64,000 nt of DNA from JAIYDJ01 sp031400505. GTDB lineage: Bacteria; Pseudomonadota; Alphaproteobacteria; Rhodobacterales; Rhodobacteraceae. The stretch spans positions 9,739-73,738 of the forward strand of contig JANNPZ010000026.1 of the NCBI GenBank assembly GCA_031400505.1, read 5' to 3'. Each line of letters begins with the position of its first letter. Positions within the stretch are counted from its first letter, which is position 1. The translations under genes and the position numbers were made by a program. Positions 61,992-64,000 of this stretch are shown here, piece after piece. The notes under the pieces were generated by a model that did no database searches, was not told where the DNA came from, and worked only from the letters and a program-made list of their open reading frames with translations.

Positions 61992-62016
61992 TGTCTTTGA
62001 AGCTTTGTTGCGCGGT

Positions 62017-63693
62017 CTATTCGGCCATCAGCCGGCTGACCACAACTGTTACTTCGGGTTTCTTGCCAATCTCTTCGACCGTCACTTGCCGCACGATGCG
62101 CCGCAAGGCTTCGTCCAGCTTGTCATCATCCCCAAGCAGTTTCTTGTTGGCGGCCTCAAGAAACTCTGTCAGGTCGGCTTCAAGTGTTTCCGACAAGGCC
62201 CGATTTCCACGTCCGGTCAATGGAAGGCCCATCACCTCAACCCAAGCTTCACCAAGCGGCGCATCGGCCTCGTCCAGGATCACCGTGACCATCACGTGCC
62301 CGTTCAAAGCCATGCGGATACGGTCACGGATAACCCCATCCATAGCGCCGACCAAAGCCGTGCCATCCAGATAGGTCCGGCCGGCCTCGATGTGTTCAGC
62401 CACTTGCGGAGCGTCGCCGGTGATGTCCAGCATCGTGCCGTTGGTCGCAATCATCGCCGAAAGCCCGGCCTCGTGGGCGATGCGGACATGTTCGCGCAAA
62501 TGGCGGTGTTCACCGTGCATCGGGATCACCATATCGGGCAGCAGCAGCCGGTGAACATGCTCCAGATCCGGGCGGTTGGCGTGGCCCGAGACGTGGTACT
62601 TGCCGTCGCTGTCATCGACCACATCGACGCCCATCGCAGAAAAGGCATTGACGATCTTGCCGACTTCACGCTCGTTGCCGGGAATGGTTTTCGAGGAAAA
62701 CAGGAAGGTGTCGCCCAGCTTCATCTCAAGACCCAGATACTTGCCCCGGCTAAGCTGCGCCGAGGCCGCGCGGCGTTCGCCCTGACTGCCCGTCACGATC
62801 AGCATCAGATTCTTGCGCGGCACTTCGGTCGCCATTTCCGGCGGGATCGTCGGCGGGAAATCGGTCAGGACGCCAGACTCTTGCGCCGCCGTGATCATCT
62901 TCTTCATGGCCCGGCCCAGCAGGCACACGGTTCGATCCGCTGCGCGGCCCGCCTCGGCCAGGGTTTTCAACCGTGCGACGTTGGAGGCGAACGTGGTCGC
63001 CACCACCATGCCGCCTGCCCCCTTGATCATCTCGGCCAGAGGTTCTTTCAGCGTGCTTTCCGACCGGCCCGCGTGGCGCGAAAACACGTTGGTGCTGTCG
63101 CACATCAGCGCCTTGACCGGCGTTTCGGCGACAATCGCGGCAAAGCGCGCATCGTCCCAGCCTTCGCCGACAATCGGGTTAGGGTCGAGTTTGAAATCGC
63201 CGGTATGCACGATCCGGCCTGCGGGCGTGTCGATGACCAGCGCCGCCGATTCCGGGATCGAATGGCTGACGGGCACGAACTGCACGCGGAAGGGACCTGC
63301 CTCGACCGTTTCGGGGCGCGAGGCGACGATCTGGATCGTGTTGGGCGACAGACCCGCCTCTTCGAATTTCAGCCGCCCGATGGTGGCGGTGAAGCGGCGG
63401 GCATAGACCGGCACTTTGAGCCGTGGCCACAGATGGCCCAATGCGCCGATGTGGTCTTCATGCGCATGGGTGATGAAGATCGCCTCGATCCGGTCGCGGC
63501 GCGCTTCCAGCCAGGCGATGTCGGGCAGGATCAGATCGACGCCGGGCGTGCTGTCCATATCGGGAAAGGTCACGCCAAGATCGACAACGATCAGACGTTC
63601 CTTGTCTTCGGGTCCATAGCCGTAGACATAACAGTTCATCCCGATCTCGCCCGCGCCGCCGAGGGGGAGATAGATCAGCCGGTTCGTGGTCAT
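62017..63693 (-). CDS. rnj: Ribonuclease J
   Basis: A 558-residue metallo-beta-lactamase/beta-CASP nuclease with 5'-exonuclease and endonuclease activity in RNA maturation. FITHAHEDHIGALGHL is the HxHxDH zinc site; HTGDFKLDPNP and CDSTNVFS are further metal and beta-CASP motifs; VTGSQGERRAASAQLSRG and PMHGEHRHLREH cover the C-terminal part. Start ATG at 63693 overlaps the coaX stop (ATGA). Length is standard. Confidence 0.95.
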   Translation of the reverse strand: MTTNRLIYLPLGGAGEIGMNCYVYGYGPEDKERLIVVDLGVTFPDMDSTPGVDLILPDIAWLEARRDRIEAIFITHAHEDHIGALGHLWPRLKVPVYARRFTATIGRLKFEEAGLSPNTIQIVASRPETVEAGPFRVQFVPVSHSIPESAALVIDTPAGRIVHTGDFKLDPNPIVGEGWDDARFAAIVAETPVKALMCDSTNVFSRHAGRSESTLKEPLAEMIKGAGGMVVATTFASNVARLKTLAEAGRAADRTVCLLGRAMKKMITAAQESGVLTDFPPTIPPEMATEVPRKNLMLIVTGSQGERRAASAQLSRGKYLGLEMKLGDTFLFSSKTIPGNEREVGKIVNAFSAMGVDVVDDSDGKYHVSGHANRPDLEHVHRLLLPDMVIPMHGEHRHLREHVRIAHEAGLSAMIATNGTMLDITGDAPQVAEHIEAGRTYLDGTALVGAMDGVIRDRIRMALNGHVMVTVILDEADAPLGEAWVEVMGLPLTGRGNRALSETLEADLTEFLEAANKKLLGDDDKLDEALRRIVRQVTVEEIGKKPEVTVVVSRLMAE

Positions 63694-64000
63694 GCCGTGT
63701 CCTGTTCCTTGTTGTGGCGGTTGATGAGGACGAGACCGTGCATGGTCAGATCATCCTCGACCGTATCAAATAAATCAAAGCCTTGGGCAAACAGGGTGGC
63801 CAGGCCCCCCGTCGCGATCACCTTCATCGGGGGGACACGTTCCAGACGGATCTGGCGCACGATGCCCTCGACAAGGCCGATATAGCCCCAATACACGCCG
63901 GACTGCATGCAGGCCACCGTATTCGTGCCGATGGCCTGCTGCGGGCGCGAGATGTCGATATGCGGCAAGGCGGCTGCGGCCATGTGCAGCGCCTCGAGCG
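63690..64000 (-). CDS. coaX: Type III pantothenate kinase, C-terminal part
   Basis: The C-terminal 102 or so residues of a CoaX-type pantothenate kinase, the first enzyme of coenzyme A synthesis. The frame enters from the right edge (LEALHMAAAALPHIDIS) and contains AIGTNTVACMQSGVYWGYIG and VIATGGLATLF, typical of the ASKHA-fold end of the enzyme. The N-terminal part lies outside the window. It overlaps rnj by four bases; coaX-rnj is a familiar alphaproteobacterial pair. Confidence 0.9.
   Translation of the reverse strand, partial: LEALHMAAAALPHIDISRPQQAIGTNTVACMQSGVYWGYIGLVEGIVRQIRLERVPPMKVIATGGLATLFAQGFDLFDTVEDDLTMHGLVLINRHNKEQDTA

Noticed and set aside
61954..63885. 643-codon plus-strand frame opposite rnj
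   Set aside because: Antisense shadow of a complete RNase J gene; it also begins inside the terminator region and lacks a ribosome binding site.

Overview
The window reads as chromosomal DNA of a GC-rich marine-type alphaproteobacterium, most likely in the Rhodobacteraceae/Roseobacter group. The basis is gene order and families: lptF-lptG-lptD-surA-pdxA-rsmA behind a divergent pepA-holC, surE-pcm-nlpD facing tatABC, the rnj-coaX overlap, DUF4167 and VPLPA-CTERM proteins, and many GTG/TTG starts with GTGA/ATGA overlaps. No rRNA, tRNA, CRISPR, IS or prophage was seen. Gene calls rest on motif recognition; no database search was run.

Layout. 0-4 kb: HNH nuclease, lipoprotein lytic transglycosylase, FkbM methyltransferase, and a non-pyrrolysine MttB-family methyltransferase. 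4-15.3 kb: a complete glycogen operon on the minus strand, transcribed glgP-glgB-glgC-glgA-glgX-pgm. 15.6-18.3 kb: copper ATPase and divergent copper chaperone. 18.4-25.7 kb: mixed housekeeping (tfoX-like, ndk, GNAT, VOC, ABC-F, marC, aspartic protease, holC, pepA). 25.9-33.4 kb: an envelope/ribosome operon building the LPS export machine (LptF, LptG, LptD), an outer-membrane chaperone (SurA), PdxA and RsmA. 33.4-38.1 kb: DUF4167, prmC-prfA, DUF1499, agmatinase. 38.3-46.1 kb: small secreted and membrane proteins, M20 amidohydrolase, mazG, ferric-iron binding protein, nucleoside hydrolase, surE-pcm-nlpD. 46.2-53.5 kb: DUF815 ATPase with tatC-tatB-tatA, an ABM/WYL-regulator pair, an iron-type ABC ATPase, an atypical SDR, a Hint-domain protein and a SnoaL-like protein. 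53.6-60.1 kb: prfC and a decaying tandem duplication. 60.3-64 kb: RhlE-like helicase, RNase J, and the end of coaX.

The most unusual stretch is 54.9-59.2 kb. A segment running from inside prfC, through a VPLPA-CTERM surface-protein gene and an IalB-like gene, into the 3' part of an esterase/phytase-like gene has been duplicated in tandem. Both VPLPA-CTERM genes are intact. The duplicated prfC, IalB and esterase pieces are degenerate remnants, and the 3' ends of the two VPLPA genes are nearly identical while their 5' halves have diverged, which suggests gene conversion.

Other structure not explained by genes: five copies of a C-rich palindromic dispersed repeat, one of which forms the C-terminal codons of pdxA and the rsmA leader; a seven-unit 18-bp minisatellite directly upstream of prfA; and several short palindromes in regulatory gaps.
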